In this document: positions 27,201-36,604 of the stretch, in pieces | Layout of the letters: each line of letters starts with the position of its first letter | Position numbering within the stretch: position 1 is the stretch's first letter | Source: Halomonas sp. | GTDB lineage: Bacteria; Pseudomonadota; Gammaproteobacteria; Pseudomonadales; Halomonadaceae | DNA length: 64,000 bases | Direction: 5' to 3' | Assembly (NCBI RefSeq): GCF_017983445.1 | Contig: NZ_JAGOBJ010000001.1 | Coordinates: 375,632-439,631 of the forward strand | Notes under the pieces: model-generated | Seen by the model: only the letters and a program-made list of their open reading frames with translations | Database searches by the model: none | What the model was told of the DNA's origin: nothing | Translations under genes and position numbers: made by a program

Positions 27201-27333
27201 GCAAATGGGCGGGCGCATGATCGGAATTATTTCTCATGTCAGCGAACTCAAAGAGCAAATGCCGGTTCGTATAGAAGTTAGTGCCAGCCGCCAAGGCAGC
27301 ACCGTGCAAGTGCAAGGTGTGATACCGGCGTAG
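24265..27333 (+). CDS. sbcC: Exonuclease SbcCD subunit C (Rad50-like ATPase)
   Basis: SMC/Rad50-like ATPase of 1022 residues that controls the SbcD nuclease. Walker A GPTGAGKSSILDAICFALYG is near residue 35. Two long coiled-coil arms rich in Gln, Ala and Glu flank a zinc hook CPVCGSREHP near residue 510. The C-terminal head carries the signature LSGGESFMAALALALGLSD and Walker B DTLFIDEGFGSLD. Length agrees with E. coli SbcC (1048). Translation is coupled to sbcD by ATGA. Confidence 0.96.
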   Translation: MTPLVLTMQAFGPFAAEQTINFSQLGRSPLFLINGPTGAGKSSILDAICFALYGQTTGEERSGTQMRCDQAADTLLTEVTLDFHLRGESYRVRRLPQQERPKARGEGTTTQNAEAQLWRLTAEGKENECLVARSVNDASAQVQILLGLDASQFRQVMVLPQGKFRELLLAESKDREKIFSQLFQTHIFQRIEEHLRTQANQIERAVKDHQHRVQGILDASDSESEAALIEALETLAPEHQAAEQTLSIARQQREQTQVAERQGQECQALFDRHTALGTEKNQLLHQQPEIQRAQQRLNAHERTQALAEPFHRVQTAQQTANATQQEQTQAQTAVEKQQVGHERAQQALHQAQTRYQQLPECREQAGRLQQALEQLQALNRVEQELHKGQRTWQGLHQQLSQQAQQRDTIAEQGEALAAKLKAEQQERNHLAGCDEVLKSRQALHDQRQTLAGLVSQRAALAEQVAQAAGDVESHQHTVECCKRRVTEQEMYWHQGQAALLAAQLQTQQPCPVCGSREHPAPAIQEQPPVSQADVKRARTEHEQAHQALVQAQQFQQRLTQQLKYNDEQSEYLLHALGEWGTKPLSALETACQESRQHVERYQILTRELAAQEHKLEQQRSEWKALDTQIKSQQPELEAAQKRCHQLEAQCEQLRRALPEAHGSLEALQAEFARVQGDIQQSEAAWQSAQDNAHHAQTALARAETTLSDIAQRAAAATQALSEAQNEWQQALSGSAFDNDADFLQARLEAPERQALSESVTHFQQALAKLDGQLEASQARLEGLTPPDLTALAEQVASAQAHEQACDHTYQRLAARISQLTATQQKLKAAHAAEAELEAEYRLWGTLSEIANGRTGHRISLQRFVLGVLLDDVLIQASERLVRMSRGRYQLVRREDPSKGNKASGLELDVADTYTGKNRPVATLSGGESFMAALALALGLSDVVQAYAGGIQLDTLFIDEGFGSLDQDALDQAIAMLSELQMGGRMIGIISHVSELKEQMPVRIEVSASRQGSTVQVQGVIPA

Positions 27334-27406
27334 GTCTTCTAGACGCACTAGGATTTATGAGTAGATTTATTCTCAATACAGTCTGTCAGCCCTGAGGAGT
27401 ACAAGG

Positions 27407-28141
27407 ATGAACGCTAGTAAAATTCTTCAACAGCTTATGCAGCAGGCCGGTGGTAGCCAAAAAGGCAGCAGCGGGGTCGATGTGAAGGGCATGCTGGAGG
27501 GCTTGTCTCGTCAGTTGGGCGGAGGCGGTAGTGATCAGCGCTCAAGCCAGTCGGGGAGTTCCAGCGGGTTTGATATGAAAAGCCTTTTGGGTGGGGGCGC
27601 CATGGGCATGCTGGTCGGCTCCAAACGTGGTCGTAGCATGGGCGGTAAAGCGCTCAAGTACGGCGCTATTGCAGGCGTTGGCATGCTGGCCTGGAAAGCG
27701 TGGCAGAATTCACAGGCGGCTAAAAACCAGCCAGCCACCAGCAGTGAAGCAGAAGGCGAGCGCGTTGATGTACTAAGCGGCGAGATTCAGGAGCGCCGTA
27801 GCCTTGAGCTGTTACAGGCCATGATAATGGCGGCACGCGCCGACGGGCATATTGATGAGCAGGAACAGGTACTGATTACAGAGCAGATCGATGCGCTAGG
27901 GGCCGACCAGGAAATGCATGACTGGGTCGAAAGGCAACTAAAGGCTCCGCTGGATGCTGAAGCGCTTGCCCGTGAAGCAGACTCGCCTCAAGCCGCCCGG
28001 GAAATGTATTTAATGAGTGTTGCAGTGACGGATGACCAGAACCCCATGGAGCGCGCCTGGTTAGATCAGCTGGCGCAAGCCTTGAAACTTACCCCGGATG
28101 TTACCCAAGAGCTTGAACATCAGGCCCAGCAGGCGGGCTAG
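27407..28141 (+). CDS. DUF533 / TerB-like protein (YebE-type)
   Basis: Protein of 244 residues of the DUF533 family. The first 110 residues are Gly/Ser/Gln-rich with a hydrophobic stretch (GGAMGMLVGSKRGRSMGGKA, then YGAIAGVGMLAWKAWQ), probably membrane-associated. Residues about 130-244 are a TerB-like acidic helical domain (QAMIMAARADGHIDEQEQ). The biochemical role of YebE-like proteins is unknown, and the tellurite link is by fold only. Single gene after sbcC with a strong terminator. Confidence 0.83.
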   Translation: MNASKILQQLMQQAGGSQKGSSGVDVKGMLEGLSRQLGGGGSDQRSSQSGSSSGFDMKSLLGGGAMGMLVGSKRGRSMGGKALKYGAIAGVGMLAWKAWQNSQAAKNQPATSSEAEGERVDVLSGEIQERRSLELLQAMIMAARADGHIDEQEQVLITEQIDALGADQEMHDWVERQLKAPLDAEALAREADSPQAAREMYLMSVAVTDDQNPMERAWLDQLAQALKLTPDVTQELEHQAQQAG

Positions 28142-28171
28142 TAGCGTTTTCATACTAAGTTTCATAATCAA

Positions 28172-28206
28172 AAGCGCCGCCAGAATGCTGGCGGCGCTTC
28201 ATTTTT
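28172..28206 (+). terminator. Rho-independent terminator of the DUF533 gene
   Basis: AAGCGCCGCCAG, a 4-nt loop and CTGGCGGCGCTT are followed by CATTTTT, 31 bp after the stop; it may also act on the convergent aldehyde dehydrogenase gene. Confidence 0.85.
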
Positions 28207-28238
28207 ACCGGTGACAATCGCCTAAACGGCGTTACCGA

Positions 28239-29621
28239 TTATTCCTGGACGACAATAACGGATTTCGCATTGACGAATTCGTGCATACCAAAGCCGCCGT
28301 GCTCGCGCCCGTAGCCTGAGTCTTTTACCCCGCCAAAGGGCATTTCCGGAGTCGCAACGCCAAAGCCATTGATAAACACCATACCGGTATCGAAGTACTT
28401 GCTGGCAAGCTCCGTGGCACGCTTGGTGTCTTTGGAGATGATGCCGCCGCCCAGGCCGTAACGGCTGTCGTTGGCAATGCGCATGGCGTCTTCATCGTCC
28501 TTGGCACGAATCAGCGCCGCTACCGGGCCAAACAGTTCGTCATCGTAGGCGGGTTGGCCTGGGGTGACGTTATCCAGCACGGTCACCGGGTAGAAAGCGC
28601 CTTTACCCGTGGGTTTTTCACCGCCGCAAAGTATCTTGGCGCCTTTGCTAACACTTTGTTCTACCTGTTCGTGCAGTGCATCGCGCAGATCAACGCGTGC
28701 CATCGGGCCAAGGTCTGTGTCGCTTTCATTTGGATCACCGACTTTTAGCGACTTCATTTTCTCTACAAAGCGCTCTTTAAAGGCATTGTAATTGGCATCT
28801 GTAACCACAAAGCGCTTGGCCGCCACGCAGGTCTGGCCGCCGTTGAATATCCGGCCCTGAACACAGGTATCAACCGCGACTTCAAGGTCGGCGTCATCGA
28901 GTACCAAAAAGGCGTCGTTGGAGCCCAGCTCAAGCACGGTCTTTTTCAGATGCTCAGCCGCCTTGGCCGCCACTTTACGACCCGCGCCGTCGCTGCCGGT
29001 GAGCGTCACGCCGCGTACGGCTTTGTGAGCGATCACTTCATCAGACACATCGTGGGATATCACCAGCGTGCGAAAGACGTTTTCCGGCAGGCCTGCCTCA
29101 CGGTAAATCTTTTCGAGCAGTAGGCCGCTGCCGGTCACATTTTCAGCATGTTTTAGCAGTACGCTGTTGCCCGCCATGATATTGGCAATCGAGTAGCGCA
29201 CGACTTGATACGCCGGGAAGTTCCACGGCTGAATGCCGTAAATGACGCCCATCGGCGAGTAGATAATAAAGCCGCGCTCGCCGTTGCCGGGCTTGCGCTC
29301 TTCATCGGCCAGTTTCGTTGGGCCGTTCTCTGCGGTGTAGTCGCAGATGCCGGCGCACAGGTCGACTTCCTGGCGGGCTTGCTCGGGTGGTTTGCCCATC
29401 TCCTTGACCATCAGTTCGGCCAATTCGTCTTTATGGGCTTGTAACGCTTCGCCGATGGCTTTAACGGTTTTGGCGCGCTGCTCAAGAGATTTTAGGCGCC
29501 ATTCAAGAAATGCCTGATGGCTGGCGTCGACAACCTGCTTCGCCTGGCTGGAATCCATCAGCGTATAGGTGTGTAGCGATTCACCGGTAGTCGGATTTAC
29601 GGTCGTGATGCTGTTGCTCAT
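28239..29621 (-). CDS. NAD(P)-dependent succinate-semialdehyde dehydrogenase-type enzyme
   Basis: Aldehyde dehydrogenase of 460 residues, closest in feel to the GabD/Sad type that oxidises succinate semialdehyde to succinate. Motifs: PWNFPAYQVVRYSIANIMAG for substrate and cofactor, LTGSDGAGRKVAAKAA, the general base Glu in VLELGSNDAFLVL, the catalytic Cys in FNGGQTCVAAKRFVV, and EMPFGGVKDSGYGREHG at the end. AAAGGAG precedes the ATG. A LysR gene lies 282 bp upstream on the same strand, but that regulator more likely serves the divergent mmsA. The exact aldehyde is inferred. Confidence 0.86.
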   Translation of the reverse strand: MSNSITTVNPTTGESLHTYTLMDSSQAKQVVDASHQAFLEWRLKSLEQRAKTVKAIGEALQAHKDELAELMVKEMGKPPEQARQEVDLCAGICDYTAENGPTKLADEERKPGNGERGFIIYSPMGVIYGIQPWNFPAYQVVRYSIANIMAGNSVLLKHAENVTGSGLLLEKIYREAGLPENVFRTLVISHDVSDEVIAHKAVRGVTLTGSDGAGRKVAAKAAEHLKKTVLELGSNDAFLVLDDADLEVAVDTCVQGRIFNGGQTCVAAKRFVVTDANYNAFKERFVEKMKSLKVGDPNESDTDLGPMARVDLRDALHEQVEQSVSKGAKILCGGEKPTGKGAFYPVTVLDNVTPGQPAYDDELFGPVAALIRAKDDEDAMRIANDSRYGLGGGIISKDTKRATELASKYFDTGMVFINGFGVATPEMPFGGVKDSGYGREHGGFGMHEFVNAKSVIVVQE

Positions 29622-29903
29622 AAGATCTCCTTTCTTTAGATCAACGCGTATTCTTAAATCAACGCTTCGATGTCCAATCCGTTTAAAACCGACTGGTCTA
29701 ATTTAGCTGACTATCCACTCTAGTAGACAATCAGCCTTTATGCGTAACGGTGGGGCAGTATGATTTTTAAAGAGTTCAGAAAGCGCTAATAAAAAAACGT
29801 GTACGGCTTTTTATCAATTGCTGAGTAATCTATTTATCGGTGATGGGCCCAGACCCCCTTTTTTTAAATCATTTTTTTTAAAGCCAGCTTTTAAAATCAG
29901 CTT

Positions 29904-30800
29904 TTAAAGAGAGGGCCATACTTCGCTCAGCGTGCGTAGTGCTGCGTCAATGGTCGGCTCTTCTGCGCGATCTTGACGCCAGATCAAGCTAAGCGCGCAG
30001 GGCAGGCGAATATTATTGGCAATGACAAGGCCGCTTTCCTGTCGCTCGGTCATGGCCAAGGCATCGCGTGCCAGGCTCAAACCAACACCCGCACGGACTA
30101 AATCGAGCATGCAGGCTTCTTGATCGACCTGAGCAACGCGGTTGGGCGTGGCGCCACTGCTGGCAAGTGCGAGGTGCAAAAGGCGGTGATGTGCCGAGTC
30201 CTCGGGCGTGACGATCCAGGGCAACCGAGCCAAGGCCTCCCAGCGTGTATCGGTCAGTTGGGCATCCCAGCCTATCGGGGCAACAACGTGATAATGAAAA
30301 TGAGTCAGCTCGCGCCAGGCAAGCGCTTCATGGTTGGCGCCCAGGCCGGGAGGCGTCAGGTAAAACCCTACATCCAGATCGCCTTGCTCGACACGTCTTG
30401 ACGTACTGCCGCTCATCCCGTGGTGAAGCTCGGTTTCAAGCTGCGGTGCCTGTGTCATTAAGCGACGCAGGAAGGCGCCCAGGCGAATAAATTCCGGGTC
30501 GACAATCGTGCCTATCTTGAGCTTGCCTCTTGGCGTGCTGTGCAACGTATTGGCCGTTTGCTCAAAAGCATAGGCGCTGGCCAGAGCTTTCTCGGCAGAG
30601 GGGAGCAGCGCGTGGCCATCGGAGGTTAACGCTAGGCCCTGGGGGCGGCGCTCAAACAAGGTAAGCCCCAGGTTTAGCTGAAGTTGCTTCAACTTTAGGC
30701 TGATAGCGGGCTGGGTAAGGTGCAGTTGCTCAGCTGCCCGTGAGACGCTGCCCAAGCGGGCGACTGTCACAAACGCCCGTAGCGTCGCGTATTCTTGCAT
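29904..30800 (-). CDS. LysR regulator divergent from mmsA/GMC genes
   Basis: Regulator of 298 residues with N-terminal LysR helix-turn-helix (VARLGSVSRAAEQLHLTQPA, then SLKLKQLQLNLGLTLFERR) and a substrate-binding fold. It is transcribed away from mmsA across 129 bp, the standard LysR arrangement for activating the neighbouring operon. In Pseudomonas, a LysR protein in this position next to mmsA and a GMC dehydrogenase responds to 3-hydroxypropionate; the same is inferred here. Confidence 0.88.
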   Translation of the reverse strand: MQEYATLRAFVTVARLGSVSRAAEQLHLTQPAISLKLKQLQLNLGLTLFERRPQGLALTSDGHALLPSAEKALASAYAFEQTANTLHSTPRGKLKIGTIVDPEFIRLGAFLRRLMTQAPQLETELHHGMSGSTSRRVEQGDLDVGFYLTPPGLGANHEALAWRELTHFHYHVVAPIGWDAQLTDTRWEALARLPWIVTPEDSAHHRLLHLALASSGATPNRVAQVDQEACMLDLVRAGVGLSLARDALAMTERQESGLVIANNIRLPCALSLIWRQDRAEEPTIDAALRTLSEVWPSL

Positions 30801-30929
30801 GGCGCCTCCTGATTTTTGTTTTGTTATTAGCTGAGCTTATATCCCAATTTAAATTTACTCAATTGATCGTGCAAGCAATCCCGTTAGTCTGTGATGATCC
30901 TATTTGTTCTGCTTATAAAGGTAGTCGTC

Positions 30930-32438
30930 ATGACAACAACAATTCAGCACTTTATTAATGGCCAGATCAGTGAAGGTAGCGCAGGCGACACTCAGGATGT
31001 ATTCAACCCGTCTACCGGCCGAGTAACCGGCCGTATTGCCCTGGCATCATCAAGCGATGTGGATACCGCCGTAAAAGCGGCTAGTGCAGCGTTTCCTGCA
31101 TGGGCCGACACGCCCCCCATTCGTCGGGCCCGAGTGTTATTCAAGTTTCTGGAATTACTGAATACCCATAAAGATGCCCTGGCCCAGGCGATCACCCAGG
31201 AGCATGGCAAGGTATTTACCGATGCTCAGGGCGAGGTGGCGCGTGGGATCGATATTGTCGAGTTTGCCTGCGGCATCCCCCAACTGCTTAAAGGTGACTA
31301 CACCGAGCAGGTGAGTACCGGTATTGATAACTGGACTGTCCGCCAACCGCTTGGCGTTGTGGCGGGTATTACACCGTTTAACTTCCCGGTCATGGTGCCG
31401 ATGTGGATGTTCCCCATCGCTATCGCCACGGGTAATACCTTTATTCTCAAGCCAAGTCCGCTCGACCCCAGCGCTTCATTAATGCTGGCCGATCTTCTGA
31501 AACAGGCCGGTTTGCCCGATGGCGTGTTTAACGTAGTTCAGGGAGGGAAAGAATCGGTTGAAGCATTAATCGACCACCCTGAGGTAAAAGCGCTCTCGTT
31601 TGTTGGCTCAACGCCGATTGCCAACCTGATTTATGAGCGGGGCGCCAAGCACGGCAAGCGGGTACAGGCGCTGGGCGGGGCGAAAAACCATATGGTCGTC
31701 ATGCCCGATGCGCACCTGGATAAAGCGGTGGATGCATTGATCGGTGCCGCCTACGGCTCAGCGGGCGAGCGTTGCATGGCGATTAGCGTGGCGGTACTGG
31801 TGGGCGACGTGGCAGATAGCGTGGTGCCCAAGCTTGCCGAACGTGCCAAGACGCTAATAGTAAAAGATGGCATGCAGCTGGACGCCGAAATGGGGCCGAT
31901 TGTCACGCGCCAGGCCCACCAACGAATTACCGGCTATATCGAAAAAGGCGTAGCGGAAGGCGCGGAGCTGGTGGTGGATGGCCGCACCTTTGATATCGCC
32001 CAGGCAGGTGACGGCTGTGCCGACGGCTTCTGGATGGGCGGCACGCTTTTTGACCACGTCACGCCACAAATGACGATCTATAAAGAGGAGATCTTTGGCC
32101 CGGTGCTTGTCTGCGTGCGTGTGCCGGATATCGCCACGGCCATTCAGTTAATTAACGACCACGAATTCGGCAACGGCGTTAGCTGCTTTACCGAAAGCGG
32201 TAGCGTGGCAAGAGAGTTTGGACGCCGTATTCAAGTTGGCATGGTCGGTATCAATGTACCTATCCCGGTACCGATGGCGTGGCATGGTTTTGGCGGTTGG
32301 AAGCGTTCACTGTTCGGCGATACCCATGCCTACGGTGAGGAGGGAGTACGTTTTTATACCAAGCAGAAGTCGATTATGCAGCGCTGGTCAGATTCGATCG
32401 ATAACGGGGCTGAATTTGTAATGCCAACTGCCAAGTAA
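30930..32438 (+). CDS. mmsA: CoA-acylating (methyl)malonate-semialdehyde dehydrogenase
   Basis: Enzyme of 502 residues of the MmsA/IolA family, converting malonate semialdehyde to acetyl-CoA or methylmalonate semialdehyde to propionyl-CoA with NAD+ and CoA. Typical parts: [58 protein letters not shown], the catalytic Cys in [17 protein letters not shown], and [20 protein letters not shown] near the end. The true start is the ATG at 30930 (MTTTIQHF). The downstream GMC oxidoreductase, 37 bp away, would supply the semialdehyde. This resembles DddC of Halomonas acrylate/DMSP catabolism. Confidence 0.94.
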   Translation: MTTTIQHFINGQISEGSAGDTQDVFNPSTGRVTGRIALASSSDVDTAVKAASAAFPAWADTPPIRRARVLFKFLELLNTHKDALAQAITQEHGKVFTDAQGEVARGIDIVEFACGIPQLLKGDYTEQVSTGIDNWTVRQPLGVVAGITPFNFPVMVPMWMFPIAIATGNTFILKPSPLDPSASLMLADLLKQAGLPDGVFNVVQGGKESVEALIDHPEVKALSFVGSTPIANLIYERGAKHGKRVQALGGAKNHMVVMPDAHLDKAVDALIGAAYGSAGERCMAISVAVLVGDVADSVVPKLAERAKTLIVKDGMQLDAEMGPIVTRQAHQRITGYIEKGVAEGAELVVDGRTFDIAQAGDGCADGFWMGGTLFDHVTPQMTIYKEEIFGPVLVCVRVPDIATAIQLINDHEFGNGVSCFTESGSVAREFGRRIQVGMVGINVPIPVPMAWHGFGGWKRSLFGDTHAYGEEGVRFYTKQKSIMQRWSDSIDNGAEFVMPTAK

Positions 32439-32475
32439 TAAATAAGCAGTAACAAGTTGATGCGGAGCAAGGCAA

Positions 32476-34131
32476 ATGACACAACAACAAACCTTGGCAT
32501 TTGACTACATCGTGATAGGCGCAGGCACCGCAGGGTGCCTGATGGCCAATCGGTTGAGCGCCGACCCGAATAATCGGGTACTGCTGATCGAGGCGGGCGG
32601 CCGTGACAACTATCACTGGATCCATATTCCGGTGGGGTACCTTTACTGCATTAATAACCCGCGCACCGACTGGCTGTTTCGCACTGAACCCGAGCAGGGC
32701 TTGAACGGCCGCTCGCTGATTTACCCGCGGGGTAAAACCCTGGGCGGCTGTTCGAGTATCAACGGCATGATTTATATGCGTGGCCAGGCGCGTGATTACA
32801 ACCACTGGGCTGAAGCCGTGGGGGATGATGACTGGCGGTGGGAGAACTGCTTGCCGGACTTTATGCAGCATGAAAGCCACTATCGGTTGGATGAAGGAGG
32901 CGATGCGGATGCCGAACAGCGTGACTTTCACGGCAATAGCGGTGAGTGGCGGGTTGAAAAGCAGCGCTTGAAATGGGACGTGCTGGACGACTTTGCCGAG
33001 GCGGCCGTACAAGCCGGTATTCCCCGCACCCAGGATTTTAACCGCGGTAATAATGAAGGCGTTGCCTACTTTGAAGTAAACCAGCGAAATGGCTGGCGCT
33101 GGAACACGGCCAAGGCATTTCTACGCCCTGCGCTTAAACGTAAAAACCTGACGCTTTGGCACTCCACTCAGGTGAACCGGCTCTGCTTTGAAGATGATCA
33201 GGGCAGCCCGCGCTGTAACGGGGTAGACGTTACCCAGCGAGGCAAAAGCCTTAACGCCCATGCCTATAAAGAAGTAATTTTGTGTGCTGGCGCCATTGGC
33301 TCGCCGCATCTTTTGCAGCTATCGGGTATTGGGCCTAAAGCGCATCTTGAAGCGCACGCCATTGAGGTGGTGCATGACCTGCCGGGGGTAGGTGAGAATC
33401 TGCAGGATCATCTCCAGATCCGCTCAGTGTATCGTGTCACCAATGCAAAAACGCTCAATGCAATGACCGGTACCTTGCTGGGTAAGGCAGGCATTGGCTG
33501 GGAGTATCTGTGCAAGCGTACCGGTCCCATGAGCATGGCTCCATCACAGCTTGGCGCTTTCACGCGCAGTTCTAATGAGTATGAGTACGCTAATATTCAG
33601 TACCACGTTCAGCCGTTAAGTCTTGAGGCATTCGGACAGCCCCTGCATTCCTATCCGGCAATTACCGCAAGCGTATGCAACTTAAATCCTACCAGTCGCG
33701 GGACGGTGCGTTTAAAAAGTAGCAACCCTTCGCAGGCCCCGGCGATTGCGCCTAACTATTTAAGTACGCCTGAGGACCGCAAGGTAGCCGCAGATTCGCT
33801 CAGAATGACTCGCCGCATTGCCGAACAGCCCGCGTTTGCCAAATACGCACCGGAAGAAGTTAAACCCGGTCCTGCGTATCAAGGCGATGATGACCTGACA
33901 CGCCTGGCCGGCGATATTGGTACCACCATTTTTCATCCGGTAGGTACTACAAAAATGGGCCGTGCTGATGACCCTATGGCTGTGGTAGATGCAAGATTAA
34001 GGGTGCATGGAATCAAGGGGCTACGCGTCGCCGATGCGGGTATCATGCCGACTATTACCAGCGGAAACACCAATTCGCCAACCCTGATGATCGCCGAAAA
34101 AGCGGCTAAATGGATATTAAATGAGATTTAG
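32476..34131 (+). CDS. GMC-family FAD oxidoreductase, probable 3-hydroxypropionate dehydrogenase
   Basis: Flavoprotein of 551 residues in the GMC/choline dehydrogenase family. FAD-binding [19 protein letters not shown] is near residue 12, GMC signature one is [20 protein letters not shown], signature two [16 protein letters not shown], and the catalytic His lies in [10 protein letters not shown] with Asn in [14 protein letters not shown]. It is co-oriented 37 bp behind mmsA. Family context (HpdH of Pseudomonas, DddA of Halomonas) suggests oxidation of 3-hydroxypropionate to malonate semialdehyde. A plain choline or other alcohol dehydrogenase is the alternative. Confidence 0.88.
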   Translation: MTQQQTLAFDYIVIGAGTAGCLMANRLSADPNNRVLLIEAGGRDNYHWIHIPVGYLYCINNPRTDWLFRTEPEQGLNGRSLIYPRGKTLGGCSSINGMIYMRGQARDYNHWAEAVGDDDWRWENCLPDFMQHESHYRLDEGGDADAEQRDFHGNSGEWRVEKQRLKWDVLDDFAEAAVQAGIPRTQDFNRGNNEGVAYFEVNQRNGWRWNTAKAFLRPALKRKNLTLWHSTQVNRLCFEDDQGSPRCNGVDVTQRGKSLNAHAYKEVILCAGAIGSPHLLQLSGIGPKAHLEAHAIEVVHDLPGVGENLQDHLQIRSVYRVTNAKTLNAMTGTLLGKAGIGWEYLCKRTGPMSMAPSQLGAFTRSSNEYEYANIQYHVQPLSLEAFGQPLHSYPAITASVCNLNPTSRGTVRLKSSNPSQAPAIAPNYLSTPEDRKVAADSLRMTRRIAEQPAFAKYAPEEVKPGPAYQGDDDLTRLAGDIGTTIFHPVGTTKMGRADDPMAVVDARLRVHGIKGLRVADAGIMPTITSGNTNSPTLMIAEKAAKWILNEI

Positions 34132-34339
34132 AATAAAACTTGTTGCATAAAGTTTTTTTTTCAGCATAGTGTTGACGTGCGGCTGAGTTAAGCGCATGCT
34201 CCATGCAGTTGGTTAGCAAGTCGAACGTTGTCAGCAGTATCGAACGCCTAAGCGTGAGTCTGGTGAAAGTTTCTTGTTCTACCCACTGCAATTCGGGTAT
34301 TTCCCGGCTTTACATTAAGCTACATCGAGGATTTCGATC

Positions 34340-34546
34340 ATGGCAACTGGTACCGTTAAGTGGTTTAACGACACTAAAGGTTTCGGCTTCATTTCTCCGG
34401 ACGACAATGGCGACGACCTGTTCGCGCACTTCTCCGAAATTCAAGCTGACGGTTTCAAAACTCTGCAAGACGGCCAGAAGGTTTCCTTCGACGTCACTCA
34501 GGGTAAAAAAGGCCTTCAGGCTTCTAACATCAAAGTTGTGAACTAA
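34340..34546 (+). CDS. CspA-family cold-shock protein
   Basis: Nucleic-acid chaperone of 68 residues forming one OB fold. RNP1 is KGFGFISPD and RNP2 is [10 protein letters not shown]; the ending [11 protein letters not shown] is typical. A gene-free stretch of about 200 bp upstream (34132-34339) would give a long leader as in cspA-type cold-regulated mRNAs; whether the gene is cold-induced cannot be seen. CGAGGA precedes the ATG. Confidence 0.96.
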   Translation: MATGTVKWFNDTKGFGFISPDDNGDDLFAHFSEIQADGFKTLQDGQKVSFDVTQGKKGLQASNIKVVN

Positions 34547-34593
34547 GTTTCGCATATTGATGTTTGCAGTTAGCGGTAACCGTTAGCTGCCTT

Positions 34594-34622
34594 AAAAACC
34601 CCGCCACGTGCGGGGTTTTTTG
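34594..34622 (+). terminator. Rho-independent terminator of the cold-shock gene
   Basis: AAAAACCCCGC, loop CACGT, GCGGGGTTTTTT, 48 bp after the stop. A second, longer near-palindrome (GCAGTTAGCGG / CCGTTAGCTGC) lies just before it. Confidence 0.93.
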
Positions 34623-34741
34623 CGTGGCTAAAAAAAACTTCTATATTCTATTTTGATATTTAAATGTTTCTAAAAATAACTTTTTAGAATATGTGGTTGG
34701 CGTCACAATAGCGCATGCTTTTTTGTTAGGGATGCTGCGTT

Positions 34742-36511
34742 ATGACGCTGGATGCTTGGATTGCGATCGCTGTTGTTATCACCATTTTTCCGTTAATGAG
34801 CGTATCGCGGTTAGGGCCGGATATTATTCTGCTGGGCGCCGTTATTCTACTGATGACGCTGGGAGTGATTGATCCCGCCCAGGCCTTGAGTGGCTTTTCC
34901 AATAGCGGTCTATTCACGGTCGCCTTCATGTATGTGCTGGTGTCCAGCATCCGCGAAACGGGCGGCATCGATCTGATTATTCGCTATGTTCTGGGGCGGC
35001 CGAAAAGCGAACGCGGCGCCTTGGTTCGGCTCCTGCTACCGGTTGCCTCGTTAAGCGGTTTCTTGAATAACACTCCTGTCGTCGCCACCTATATACCGGC
35101 CGTGATGAGCTGGAGCCGTCGGCTGAGGCGTTCACCCCAGCGGCTACTCATGCCGTTAAGCTTTGCCTCCATTCTGGGCGGCACTATCACGCTGTTTGGC
35201 ACCAGTACTAATTTAGTTGTGCATGGGTTGTTGGTTGATCGCTACCCTGATTTGACCATGGGGCTGTTTGATCTTGCCTGGGTGGGGATTCCGGTAGCCG
35301 TGGTGGGGCTGACTTATCTGATCATGCTGGGGCCGCGCCTGCTGCCTGCCCGTGAGGGCCTGGGTAACGCCTTTGCCAACCCGCGTGAGTTCACCATTGA
35401 AATGGAGGTCGACCGGGAGGGCGTCCTGGTCAATCGTACGGTCGAAGAGGCAGGCTTGCGCCATCTTCAAGAGCTCTTTCTGGTTGAAATCGAGCGCGAC
35501 GGCAACGTGGTAAGCGTCGTGGGGCCGGGCGAGCAGTTAAAAGGCGGCGATCGGTTGGTGTTTGCCGGTACCAGTGACGCCGCGGTGGAGCTTCAGCAGA
35601 TACGCGGGCTGATACCCTCGCGTGATAGCGCCTCAAGCCTGGAAAAGAAATTTAAAGAGCGCCGACTGGTCGAGGCCGTCGTCTCCAACCAGTGCCAGTT
35701 TATTGGTCAGCGCATTCGCGACGGGCGCTTTAGAACGCTATACGGGGCGGCCGTGCTGGCGATTTGCCGAGGCGGTGAGCGGGTCACCGGTAATCTTGGG
35801 CAGGTACGCTTGCAGTCCGCTGATGTGCTGCTGTTGGAAGCCCGTCCGCCGTTTATCGAGCGCCATCGCCAGTCCAAAGACTTTCTTTTGATCAGTGAGT
35901 TGAACGGTTCTGCACGACCTATTCATGAAAAGGCACCACTGGCCTGGGGAATTTTATTGGGTGCGGTCCTGTTGGCCGCATTCGGTGTGGTGAGCATGCT
36001 GAATGCCGCCATGCTGGGCGCGGCACTGGCGCTTGTTACCGGCTGCTGCTCGGTAGAAGCGGCCAAGCGCGGGCTGGATAGCCAGGTGCTTTTAACCATC
36101 GCGGCGTCGTTCGGGGTAGGAGCAGCACTACAAAGTTCGGGAGCGGCTGACGCTATTGCCGGCGGCGTTCTGAATATTGTGGGCGGTAATCCGTGGCTAC
36201 TCTTGATAGGCACTTACTGTGTGGTCGCGTTATTGACGGAGCTCGTGACCAATAACGGCGCTGCCGTGATTATCTTCCCCGTGGTGATGGCCGCCGCCGA
36301 GAGTTTGGGAGTAAACCCCATGCCGTATGTGGTCGCCGTTATGTTTGCCGCTTCGGCCAGCTTTTTAACCCCGATCGGCTATCAAACCAATTTGATGGTG
36401 TATGGCCCCGGCGGCTATCGTATCAGTGATTTTCTACGCGTAGGCGGTGGTTTAAACGTCATTACCGGGGCAATCGCGCTGGCCCTGATTCCCCTGGTGT
36501 GGCCCTTTTAA
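34742..36511 (+). CDS. SLC13-type permease with TrkA-C (RCK_C) domains
   Basis: Membrane protein of 589 residues. Two transmembrane blocks (residues about 1-195 and 400-589) enclose two cytoplasmic RCK_C-type domains (FTIEMEVDREGVLVNRTVEE near 215 and LVEAVVSNQCQFIGQRIRD near 305). Transport motifs resemble DASS/ArsB proteins: SGFLNNTPVVATYIPAV, FGTSTNLVVHG, TELVTNNGAAVIIFPVV and TPIGYQTNLMVYGPGGYRIS. Members are thought to move sulfate or other anions, but the substrate is unknown. Single gene. Confidence 0.88.
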   Translation: MTLDAWIAIAVVITIFPLMSVSRLGPDIILLGAVILLMTLGVIDPAQALSGFSNSGLFTVAFMYVLVSSIRETGGIDLIIRYVLGRPKSERGALVRLLLPVASLSGFLNNTPVVATYIPAVMSWSRRLRRSPQRLLMPLSFASILGGTITLFGTSTNLVVHGLLVDRYPDLTMGLFDLAWVGIPVAVVGLTYLIMLGPRLLPAREGLGNAFANPREFTIEMEVDREGVLVNRTVEEAGLRHLQELFLVEIERDGNVVSVVGPGEQLKGGDRLVFAGTSDAAVELQQIRGLIPSRDSASSLEKKFKERRLVEAVVSNQCQFIGQRIRDGRFRTLYGAAVLAICRGGERVTGNLGQVRLQSADVLLLEARPPFIERHRQSKDFLLISELNGSARPIHEKAPLAWGILLGAVLLAAFGVVSMLNAAMLGAALALVTGCCSVEAAKRGLDSQVLLTIAASFGVGAALQSSGAADAIAGGVLNIVGGNPWLLLIGTYCVVALLTELVTNNGAAVIIFPVVMAAAESLGVNPMPYVVAVMFAASASFLTPIGYQTNLMVYGPGGYRISDFLRVGGGLNVITGAIALALIPLVWPF

Positions 36512-36604
36512 GCTCGAATGTGGCCTATTTAAGCGCAAGTGCTCGCCGCCACTTCCGGTTTACGCTAGGGTGCTTTTTTCAATTGATACGTAAGGATGAG
36601 TAAC

